Part shown: in pieces, positions 1 to 6,512 of the stretch
How positions within the stretch are numbered: position 1 is the first letter of the stretch
Layout of the letters: every line of letters begins with the position of its first letter
Source: Candidatus Hennigella equi
Lineage (GTDB): Bacteria > Bacillota_I > Bacilli_A > Mycoplasmatales > Mycoplasmoidaceae
Length of the DNA stretch: 36,550 bases
Direction of reading: 5' to 3'
NCBI GenBank assembly: GCA_018064845.1
Contig: JAGHUK010000045.1
Span: 1-36,550 of the forward strand
Made by a program: the position numbers and the translations under genes
Notes under the pieces: generated by a model
The model's database searches: none
Told to the model about the DNA's origin: nothing
Seen by the model: only the letters and a program-made list of their open reading frames with translations

Positions 1-599
1 TACTTCGTAATCTTTAAGACTCATTGTCTCATTGGTTTCTTAACAACTGGGAAAGAACCACGTTCTGAAACCATCTTACCATTTTCAATTAAAACTTCTT
101 CGTTAGATAAAACTGTTCCAAGCTCTTCACATCAGTTTACATCAACATCTTTAATTTCTGCTAAACCCTTTTCAAATAACTTTGAAAAGATTCATTGCGT
201 TCATTTGTAGTAAGCAGGATCAGTTGTGTTTACCTCTTTGTTGTAATCAAAGCTAAAACCTAGTGATTGTAATTGGTTTCTAAAAACACCAATATTCTTA
301 TTTGTAAATTCTGCAGGGTGGTTTCCAGTTTGAATTGCATATTGTTCAGCAGGTAAACCAAATGCATCTCATCCAATTGGGTGAAGAACATTAAAACCAT
401 TAAATCTTTTGTATCTAGAATAAATATCTGTAGCAGTATAACCTTTTGGGTGTCCTACGTGTAAACCTTGTCCAGATGGATAAGGAAACATATCCAAAAC
501 ATAACATTTTGTTCCCTTTGCATGAGGATCAAAGTGATATGTATCATTTTCTTTTCAAAACTTTGCTATATTTTTTTCAATTAGGTTATGGTTGTACAT
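1..599 (-). CDS. leuS: Leucyl-tRNA synthetase, N-terminal part (cut by window edge)
   Basis: Class I aminoacyl-tRNA synthetase that charges tRNA-Leu in the cytoplasm. About 199 N-terminal residues are visible, starting [15 protein letters not shown] at the ATG complementary to 597-599; the rest lies beyond position 1. The HIGH-type ATP-binding signature appears as [14 protein letters not shown], followed by the LeuRS-typical [18 protein letters not shown] block, which separates it from IleRS and ValRS. TGA codons are read as Trp (for example in NWCEELG). The upstream spacer has a weak AAAGAG ribosome site and a minus-strand TATAAT at 635-640. It is divergent from the Nfu gene. The identification is secure; nothing can be said about the editing domain and KMSKS region outside the window. 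Confidence 0.96.
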
Positions 600-628
600 A
601 ATAATTTACTCTTTTTTACACTTAAATA

Positions 629-640
629 TATAATATTATA
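629..640. promoter_or_regulatory. Palindromic divergent -10 region (leuS / nfu)
   Basis: TATAAT on the plus strand (629-634) is immediately followed by its mirror image, which reads TATAAT on the minus strand (640-635). Together they make a 12-bp palindrome in the 48-bp gap between divergent genes. The plus-strand box lies 13 nt before the nfu ATG, leaving a 5' UTR of only a few bases and no Shine-Dalgarno. The minus box lies about 35 nt before the leuS ATG. No good -35 boxes are visible. This is a promoter inference from sequence only. Confidence 0.6.
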
Positions 641-647
641 ACTATTT

Positions 648-899
648 ATGAAAGATACACAAACTCTTATCGATCAAATAAGACAAGAATTAGATTCAAT
701 TAAAACTTTTATCAACGCTGATGGCGGTGATGTTAATTTTGTTAGCTTAAAAGATGGAGTTTTAACTCTAGAAATTTCAGGACACTGCATTGGTTGCATG
801 AGCTTTGATACAACTTACACTTATGGAATTAAAGCCAACATGATGCAAGTTCATCCAGAAATAAAAGATGTAATCTTTACATTAAAAAAATCGGTCTAA
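648..899 (+). CDS. NifU C-terminal-domain (Nfu-type) Fe-S scaffold protein
   Basis: An 83-aa protein consisting of a single NifU-like C-terminal domain. This family holds a Fe-S cluster between subunits through a CxxC motif and hands it to apo-proteins. Visible marks: the FINADGGDVNFVSLKDGVL block near residues 22-40 and the CIGC motif (Cys47, Cys50) where the family usually has GxCxxCP. The Pro after the second Cys is replaced by Met. Length fits stand-alone Nfu proteins. There is no Shine-Dalgarno; a TATAAT 13 nt upstream suggests a leaderless or near-leaderless mRNA. The stop codon sits directly against the stop of the convergent nif3 gene. Fe-S delivery is family knowledge; the target is unknown. 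No sufS/sufU lies nearby. Confidence 0.88.
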   Translation: MKDTQTLIDQIRQELDSIKTFINADGGDVNFVSLKDGVLTLEISGHCIGCMSFDTTYTYGIKANMMQVHPEIKDVIFTLKKSV

Positions 900-917
900 T
901 TAGATCGATTTTTCTTT
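884..917. terminator. Bidirectional terminator shared by nfu and nif3
   Basis: A stem formed by ATCGGTCTAA (890-899) and TTAGATCGAT (900-909) is flanked by seven A on the left and T-rich sequence on the right, so each strand has a hairpin followed by U. Both stop codons (TAA at 897-899 on plus, TAA at 900-902 on minus) sit in the centre of the hairpin. One pair is G-U in the plus-strand RNA and a C/A mismatch in the minus-strand RNA, so plus-strand termination should be the stronger. Confidence 0.72.
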
Positions 918-1667
918 TTTGCATGTTGTGATAGCTAGACAAGAAGTTGTTGGGAATTTTTGTTTTACTAAACTTGCAATGAATGCACTAAAACAATTTT
1001 CAAGGTCATGGCCAACATCTATAGCATCAATTTTATAGTTTGCCAAATCTTGTCAACCATGGTGTTTAATATCACCAGTAATTAGCAAAATATTCTTTTT
1101 AGATAATTCATCAAATTTTTCTGCAAATACAGATAAACCTGCACCAGCACAAATTCCGATTGTTGAGTATTTGTCATTAGCATTTGCATTAGTTGTTAGT
1201 AAACTAACACCAAACGTTTTTTTAAACAATGCTGCAATTTGTTTAACTGTTAATGCCTGAGCAAAATTTCCTACAACAAATTTTGCGCCCTTGTATCATT
1301 TTAAATTTCTAAGTTTAAGCTTAGTACCAATTAAGAAATTCATTCCTTGATTTGAATTATCAAAACATGTATGAAGAGACAATACTGTTATCTTTGCTTT
1401 CTTAATCTTAGAGATTAATTTCCTATTAAATGATGACAATTCATGATCTTTATTTTTTGTAAAAATAGGATGGTGAGAAATAACTAATTTAGCATCTTGT
1501 TTAATTGCTTCATCAATCGTTTTCTCATTTAAATCTAGACAAACAAAAACTTTTTTAGTTTCTTTCGTTAAGTCGCATTTATTTAAAAAACCTGATTCAT
1601 CTCATTCTTCTTGTAAAGATAATGGATATTGCTTTAGCAAATAGTTTGTAATTGATTTGATTTTCAT
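900..1667 (-). CDS. NIF3/DUF34 dinuclear metal-centre protein (YqfO-like)
   Basis: A 255-aa protein of the NIF3 (DUF34, GTP cyclohydrolase I type 2 homologue) family. Metal-ligand motifs are in the expected order: ISHHPIF (about residues 85-91), LSLHTCFDN (about 119-127), and near the C-terminus TGDIKHHGWQD and DVGHDLEN. The length matches the short form without the inserted PII-like domain of B. subtilis YqfO. Its ATG overlaps the trmK stop by one base (TAATG), so it is translated from the rpoD-trmK transcript. The same neighbourhood (sigA, yqfN/trmK, yqfO) occurs in Firmicutes. The biochemical role of the family is unsettled; a metal-dependent hydrolase or chaperone role is only an inference. 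Confidence 0.9.
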
Positions 1668-2326
1668 TACTTCTTAACTCTTTTCTTTAGTCAATCATAT
1701 AAAACAGCATAAGCATGAGAAAATTTATATAGTTTTTTCTTCTCTATTTTTTGTTTACAAGCTTTTAAATAAAGCATTCAAATTTTCTTGTCTATTTGTT
1801 TTTCTGATAGACCAAAGTATGCTTCATATGTTGATATTTTTCTTATTTTTGTACCTTGTTTTGCACAAATAATTTGATAGAACTTCGTGCGGTCTAAACA
1901 AACATTTTCATAAACAACATCATATTTTGCTTTAGCAAGATATCTTCTTAGGACGTCAACATCGCAATTTGGTTCAAGAAGATATATTGCATTCCTGTTA
2001 ATTTTTGGATCCTTCTTTTCTAAAATATTAACAATGTTGTTTGCACCCATTCCAGCAATGACAATGTAATTAGGTTGAATAAAAACTTTCTTTGTAATAT
2101 CAACTAAACCATCATTTAAAACATTTAATGTTTTTGTTGTTAGATGGTTTTTAGCTAAATTAGTTTTACCAGCATTATGAGGCAACCAGTTCTTTTCAAT
2201 ATTAACTACTTGCTTAGCTTTTTTATCACGCAAAATGTTAATAGCTAGCAAAGCGTGGTCTGATCCAACATCATACACGCATTGACATTTTTCTATTAAA
2301 TTGCTGATTTGCTTAATTCTGTTCAT
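1667..2326 (-). CDS. trmK: tRNA (adenine22-N1)-methyltransferase
   Basis: A 219-aa SAM-dependent methyltransferase of the TrmK (YqfN) family, which makes m1A at position 22 of tRNA. The SAM-binding loop reads VYDVGSDHALLAINIL near residue 17, followed by VIAGMGANNIVNIL near residue 88 and the LLEPNCDVDVLRRYL block, all typical of TrmK. The coding region continues through TGA(Trp) codons at 1775-1777 and near 1688, ending in YDWLKKRVKK. The ATG lies inside the last codons of rpoD (14-nt overlap in another frame) and the stop overlaps the nif3 ATG, so the three are translationally coupled. Gene order matches B. subtilis sigA-yqfN-yqfO. Confidence 0.9.
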
Positions 2327-3680
2327 CTAATATATAGCTTCTTAATTTCTTTGATTTTGATGGGTGTTTTAGTTTTCTTGTTGCTTTAGCTTCAATTTGT
2401 CTAACTTGCTCACGAGGAATTTTTAATTTTTCAGCAGCTTCATCAAGACTATGAACATATGTATATGGTGCTAAACCATATCTCATTCTCATAATTCTTT
2501 CTTCTTCTGGAGTTAGGGTTACTTTAAATAATTGGTTGATGTCTTCTTTTAATAAAGACTCTTTTGTATATTGAACCGGACTTGTTAAAACATCTTCTTT
2601 AACAAAGTCTGAGATTTGACTATCTTCATCTGATCCAACAGTTTTATCCAAAGATACTGGATCAATATGAATACGCTTAATGTTAGCAACTTTTCTAGTT
2701 GTAAATCCTGCAGCTTGTCCACCAAGTTCTTCAGTGATTTCTTCGATTGTTGGTTGACGACCTAATCTTTGTGTCAATTCTTTTTCTGCGTTTGTAACAC
2801 GGTGAATTGTTTCAATCATGTGAGCAGGAATACGAATAATCTTTGATTGATCAGAGATAGCTCTAGTGATAGCTTGTCTAATTCATCATGTTGCATAAGT
2901 TGAGAATTTATGACCAAGTTTATAGTCAAACTTAGTAATGGCTTTCATTAAGCCCATTGTTCCTTCTTGAATCAAATCTTCAAATTCAATTCCTCTGTTT
3001 AGGAATTTCTTAGCAATAGATGTAACAAGACGTAAGTTACTTGTTACCAATTGATCAACCGCGTATTTTCTTTCAATTTCATTTTTAGAACTTAATAGCT
3101 TAGCTATTTCAACTTCTTGTTCAGCAGAAAGCATCTTAGATTGACCAAGTGTTGTCAAGAATGATTTAACACCGTCATAGTCGTTTCCTTTTGGACCATG
3201 AGTAGTAATCTTACTTACTTTTTGTGATTTTTGTGTTGATAAAATTTTCTCTGCATCTTCTAGAGAGAAGTATTTTTTACCTTCAAAACCTTTGATTGTA
3301 ATACCTTGTTTTACAATGTCATTAAACAATCTTTGTGTTAATTCTTTACTTAGAGAATAACTTCCAAACTCAGAGAAGATTTTATTTAGAACAACAACAT
3401 TTCTACTACGTTTTTTAAGTTTAACAGTTTGAATTATTTTCTTTTCGATATCTTTAAATTCGAAATCAGAAATCATCTTATGTTTAGAATAAGATTCTAG
3501 AATTTGAATTTTAGGTTCAAATGTTTTAACTTGTTTAGGTTGTTTTACAACATTCTTTGTTGTTTTAACTTTTTTAGTAACTTTATTTTTTGTTACTTTT
3601 TTAGCTGTTTTTTTGACAGCAGATTTTTTAGTAGCTTTTTTCTTAGCTACCTTTTTTACTTTAACATTCTTTTTAGCCAT
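2313..3680 (-). CDS. rpoD: RNA polymerase primary sigma factor (sigma-70/SigA)
   Basis: A 455-aa primary sigma factor that directs RNA polymerase to -10/-35 promoters. Region 2 reads [20 protein letters not shown] then FSTYATWWIRQAI, where both Trp are TGA codons (2880-2885). Region 3 follows, and region 4.2 near the C-terminus reads [20 protein letters not shown] with [13 protein letters not shown]. The first ~50 residues are an unusual Lys-rich, histone-H1-like tail (repeats of AKK, VKK, TKK). I chose the ATG at 3678-3680 because an AAGGA site lies about 10 nt upstream and a TATAAT at 3706-3711 precedes it; a longer reading would start upstream of that promoter. It heads the rpoD-trmK-nif3 operon. 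Confidence 0.96.
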
Positions 3681-3705
3681 GGATGTATCAGTCCTTAGTG
3701 GTATT

Positions 3706-3711
3706 ATTATA
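3706..3711 (-). promoter_or_regulatory. -10 box of the rpoD-trmK-nif3 operon
   Basis: TATAAT on the minus strand, 25 nt before the rpoD ATG. The region 17 bp further upstream (TTACTT) is a poor -35 match and lies in the arm of the preceding terminator hairpin. An AAGGA ribosome site sits between box and start codon. Confidence 0.6.
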
Positions 3712-3723
3712 ACACTAACCATA

Positions 3724-3756
3724 TAAAAAAGTAAAAGTAATTTATTACTTTTACTT
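3724..3756 (-). terminator. Rho-independent terminator after the small membrane peptide gene
   Basis: A perfect 12-bp inverted repeat (3729-3740 and 3745-3756) with a 4-nt loop. Read on the minus strand, it is followed by a run of T. It closes the small peptide gene, whose stop is at 3784, and its downstream arm overlaps the -35 area of the rpoD promoter. Confidence 0.75.
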
Positions 3757-3783
3757 ATATATGCATGATTTAAATGAAAAAAT

Positions 3784-4029
3784 TTAGCCAATTAATGCGA
3801 TAGAACTTCTGCTAGGAACAGGAGATAAACGCATAATTGTAGTTCTTCTAAAACCGTAATTAGTATTTGAGGGAGTTTGATTGCCTTGGGCCATACTGAT
3901 TGCGTTCATAATTAAGCTTGACAATGTAGAAACGAGGATTCCAATTCCTAATGCAACGGCATAGAAAGCACCGCCACTATTAGTTTTCTTTTGTGTTAGC
4001 GTTAATTTTTTAATATATATCACCTCCAT
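3784..4029 (-). CDS. Small hydrophobic peptide with Gly-Gly-like leader, function unknown
   Basis: An 81-aa reading frame (from the ATG at 4027-4029) with one hydrophobic segment ([20 protein letters not shown], then [10 protein letters not shown]) and a polar C-terminus ending [16 protein letters not shown] Gly-Gly pair follows [12 protein letters not shown], loosely resembling the double-glycine leaders of exported peptides (Leu at -12, Thr at -11, Gln at -8), though the usual Leu at -7 is Lys. The start is unclear. The ATG lies inside a very strong Shine-Dalgarno (GGAGGTGAT), and the codons at ideal distance after it are ATA/ATT, giving IKKLTLTQ. A copy of the 38-bp repeat ends right at the start, and its own terminator follows, so it looks like a real monocistronic gene. 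I do not recognise the family. Confidence 0.6.
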   Translation of the reverse strand: MEVIYIKKLTLTQKKTNSGGAFYAVALGIGILVSTLSSLIMNAISMAQGNQTPSNTNYGFRRTTIMRLSPVPSRSSIALIG

Positions 4030-4067
4030 ATATACCTTTACCTAACTATTAAAAAATTTAGGAAAAT
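4030..4067 (-). repeat. 38-bp conserved intergenic element, copy 1 (before the small peptide gene)
   Basis: Plus-strand ends are ATATACCTTTACC and AAAAATTTAGGAAAAT, separated by a 9-bp less conserved core. Read towards the gene (minus strand) it ends in TAAAGGTATAT directly before the ATG, so it carries a possible ribosome site. The arms CCTAA/TTAGG can form a short hairpin. Two further copies of exactly the same length occur at 8951-8988 and 24000-24037. Confidence 0.85.
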
Positions 4068-4153
4068 ATTTTTTGCTATTTGTTATTAAGCCTATTAAAA
4101 TCTAGCATTTTGTCGAAATTGTTTTTTAAAATTTTTGCATAAAATTAGAAAGT

Positions 4154-4174
4154 TTTAATAATGTAATTATTAAA
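4154..4174. promoter_or_regulatory. Inverted repeat in the ackA promoter (possible operator)
   Basis: TTTAATAAT, 3-nt spacer, ATTATTAAA: a perfect 9-bp inverted repeat that fills the space just upstream of the -10 box at 4178-4183. The position suits a repressor operator. Its A/T-only composition means chance cannot be excluded in this genome. Confidence 0.35.
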
Positions 4175-4177
4175 GTT

Positions 4178-4183
4178 TATAAT
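4178..4183 (+). promoter_or_regulatory. -10 box of ackA
   Basis: TATAAT 25 nt before the ackA ATG. An AAAGGA ribosome site follows at about 4197-4202. No convincing -35 is visible; the 17-bp position reads TTTAAT. Confidence 0.6.
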
Positions 4184-4208
4184 TGAAAGTATTAAGTAAA
4201 GGATTATT

Positions 4209-5393
4209 ATGAACAAGAAAATTCTCGTTATTAACGCAGGTTCAAGCTCTATTAAATTTAGAGTTTACAACTATGAAGATTTAAATGAATTAGGAAGTGG
4301 TTTATGTGAAAGAATCTTTGTTGATGGTCACATAAAAGTTAAAACAGCTCAAGGTAAAGAACTTGAAAAAGATGCAGCAATGCCAGATCATACTGCAGCT
4401 GTACAAATTGCCTTAGACGCATTAAAAGAATTAAAGATTATTGAAGATCTAAATGATATTGCAGGTATTGGTCACCGTATTGCAATGGGTGGTCAATTCT
4501 TTAAAGAATCAACAAGAGTTGATGATGAAAAGATTTTAAACAAGGCAATTGAATATGGAAAGATTGCTCCATTACACAACCCTTGTGAAACTACAGTTAT
4601 CAAAGTCTTTAAGAAATTAGTTCCAAATGCATTTAACGTTGGTGTATTCGATACATCATACCATTCAACAATTCCAGCTGTTAACTCTGACTATTGTTTA
4701 GACAGAGAAACAACTAGAAAATATGAAATTAAGAAATATGGTTTCCATGGTACTAGCTACAGATATATAGCTAAGAAGATGGAAGAAGTATTGGGGAAGA
4801 AAAACCCTAACTTAATTGTTTGCCACATTGGTAATGGTGCATCAATTTGTGCTATTAAAGAAGGCAAATCATATGACACAACTATGGGTTTAAGCCCATT
4901 ACAAGGTTTAATCATGGGAACAAGATGTGGTGATATTGATGCTTCAGTATGTACATATCTATTAACTCAAGGATTAACTGGAGACCAAGTTAATGCTGAA
5001 TTAAATAAGAAGGCAGGAATGCTTGGATTAGCTGGTTCAAGTGACTCAAGAGATGTTATTGCTAAAGCAAATGCAGGTGATGCAAATGCAAAATTAGCAA
5101 GAGAAATTCAATTGCAAAGAATTGCTAACTATGTAATTCAATATGCAAATGAATTAGGCAAAGTAGATGCCATTGTCTTTACTGCTGGTTGCGGAGAAAA
5201 TGACCCACTATTACTAGAAGGTGTTTGTGATCGTGTTAAATTGATGAATCTTAAATATGATGCAAACAAGAATAAACAAAAATATGGTGACTATCTAGAA
5301 GTTACTGCATCTGGTTCAGACACAAGAATCTTTAGAGTAAGAACAAACGAAGAGCTAATGATTGCAGGCGATGTTAAAGCGTTAGCAAAATAA
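4209..5393 (+). CDS. ackA: Acetate kinase
   Basis: A 394-aa acetate kinase (acetyl phosphate + ADP to acetate + ATP), a main substrate-level ATP source in fermenting mycoplasmas. Family motifs in order: VINAGSSSIKF at the N-terminus, GHRIAMGG, VFDTSYHSTIP, YGFHGTSYRYIA, VCHIGNGASICAI, the MGLSPLQGLIMGTRCGDID block, and IVFTAGCGEND near the C-terminus (the usual GIGEN is GCGEN here). Length is normal and the whole frame is intact. The start has a clear AAAGGA site. The usual partner pta is not adjacent; ackA has its own promoter and terminator and seems monocistronic. Confidence 0.98.
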   Translation: MNKKILVINAGSSSIKFRVYNYEDLNELGSGLCERIFVDGHIKVKTAQGKELEKDAAMPDHTAAVQIALDALKELKIIEDLNDIAGIGHRIAMGGQFFKESTRVDDEKILNKAIEYGKIAPLHNPCETTVIKVFKKLVPNAFNVGVFDTSYHSTIPAVNSDYCLDRETTRKYEIKKYGFHGTSYRYIAKKMEEVLGKKNPNLIVCHIGNGASICAIKEGKSYDTTMGLSPLQGLIMGTRCGDIDASVCTYLLTQGLTGDQVNAELNKKAGMLGLAGSSDSRDVIAKANAGDANAKLAREIQLQRIANYVIQYANELGKVDAIVFTAGCGENDPLLLEGVCDRVKLMNLKYDANKNKQKYGDYLEVTASGSDTRIFRVRTNEELMIAGDVKALAK

Positions 5394-5412
5394 GAGGGTA
5401 ACCTCTTTTTTT
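5392..5412 (+). terminator. Terminator of ackA
   Basis: AAGAGG and CCTCTT pair around a GTAA loop, followed by a run of T. The hairpin starts inside the ackA stop codon. The T tract runs into the promoter of the next lipoprotein gene. Confidence 0.85.
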
Positions 5413-5427
5413 GATCAAGATTCAACA

Positions 5428-5446
5428 ATATATATATATATATAAT
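5428..5446 (+). repeat. (AT)8 tract merging into the -10 box of a lipoprotein gene
   Basis: Eight AT units run directly into TATAAT (5441-5446), which lies 18 nt before the lipoprotein ATG. A possible -35 (TTGATC, 5411-5416) is 24 bp from this -10, too far by about three AT units; another (TTCAAC, 5421-5426) is 14 bp away, too close by one or two units. Gain or loss of units would therefore change promoter spacing. Confidence 0.75.
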
Positions 5447-5464
5447 GTGAATGAGGAAAAGAGT

Positions 5465-6112
5465 ATGAAAAGAAAATTAATTCCAATTATCACTACAGTA
5501 GTCGCATTACCTAGTATTGCTTGTGCTGTAAGTTGTTCAACAAATTTATCATGAAGTACATTAAAAGATGGAACATTTGAAAAATTTAAACCGAAGGGTA
5601 AATACGCAGATCCATTACCATCAGGAACTGAATTTTCTTCAGGTAATGATGCTTGAGAAAAATATTTTAGTAATAAAGAATACAAGAATATGTTAGCTAA
5701 TGATGTTATTTATGCAACTTTAGCAGTTTATGCTAGTACACCAGAAATTGATTTAAAAATATCTGTAAAGATTAATGATATTAATCAAGATGAATATAGA
5801 TTATCCTATTCAATAAAATTAGTTGGTGGAAATAGCGAAGCACAACTAAATGACATATTAGAATTGAAAAATGTAAGGTTTAATATTATTGATGCTGGTG
5901 GTCAAATTTCATTTACACCAACATGATTAAGTGATGATACATCCCCAGAATGACAAGACAAGACTTGGTCAATAAGTTTAACGCATGGGGATAAATACAC
6001 AATTAATTCTGAGAAGAAATGATCTGAAATAGGTGCAGAAGTAAAGAACGTGATGTTAATATGATCCTCTGTTCTTCCATACTATTTGGAATTCTCTACA
6101 TTAGCAAAATAA
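5465..6112 (+). CDS. Lipoprotein, function unknown
   Basis: A 215-aa protein beginning MKRKLIPIITTVVALPSIACAVSC: a basic N-terminus, a hydrophobic stretch and a lipobox (Cys20 or, more typical for mycoplasmas, Cys24 in AVSC). It should be a membrane-anchored surface lipoprotein. The mature part is mostly beta-like with several TGA-coded Trp and no domain that I recognise. A GAGGAAAAG site lies upstream of the chosen ATG. It ends ...YYLEFSTLAK with its own terminator. The (AT)8 tract in its promoter suggests variable expression. It could be a member of a local lipoprotein family, but it is not obviously similar to the lipoprotein at 10416-11171. Confidence 0.85.
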
Positions 6113-6136
6113 AAAAAAGAGGTTAAACCTCTTTTT
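6111..6136. terminator. Bidirectional terminator (lipoprotein / thioesterase)
   Basis: A-run plus GAGG, 5-nt loop TTAAA, CCTC plus T-run. Both strands give a hairpin followed by U, serving the lipoprotein (stop 6110-6112) and the convergent lon-thioesterase operon (stop 6135-6137). Confidence 0.8.
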
Positions 6137-6512
6137 ATTTTAGTCCTTCGATAAAACGTTTTTTATCTACAATTACTCTAGTATGTGTTGCAGTAGCTAC
6201 TGTTTTATCGTTTTCTGTTACTTCAATTGTTAAACCAATTCTGTTTTTAACAATTTGAGTAACGGTAGTAACACACTTAATTGTTGTACCTATTTTGCTA
6301 GGCAATAAATGTTTGACATTTATATCAAATCCTACTGTTACTTCGTTTGGTTGCAAGAATTTAGCAATATCTTGACTAGCAAACTTTTCCATCTGAGCAA
6401 TCATAGCAGGAGTAGAAAGAACATCAACTAATCCAGAACCAACTTGGATTGCTGACATTTGTGATGTTACAACAAAAGTATGAGTAAAAATTTGTCCTTG
6501 TTGCAATTCCAT
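6135..6512 (-). CDS. Hot-dog thioesterase, FlK (fluoroacetyl-CoA thioesterase)-like family
   Basis: A 125-aa single-domain protein of the hot-dog fold. The series SAIQVGSGLVDVLSTPAMIAQME, VTVGFDINVKHLLPSKIGTTI and the C-terminal ATATHTRVIVDKKRF matches the FlK-like thioesterase family as I remember it, in which Thr, Glu and His residues of these three blocks form the active site. The likely reaction is hydrolysis of a small acyl-CoA thioester; the substrate cannot be told from sequence. The ATG overlaps the lon stop by one base (TAATG), so it is co-translated with lon and should share its CIRCE control. Pairing of a thioesterase with lon is unusual and gives no clear functional clue. Confidence 0.8.
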   Translation of the reverse strand: MELQQGQIFTHTFVVTSQMSAIQVGSGLVDVLSTPAMIAQMEKFASQDIAKFLQPNEVTVGFDINVKHLLPSKIGTTIKCVTTVTQIVKNRIGLTIEVTENDKTVATATHTRVIVDKKRFIEGLK

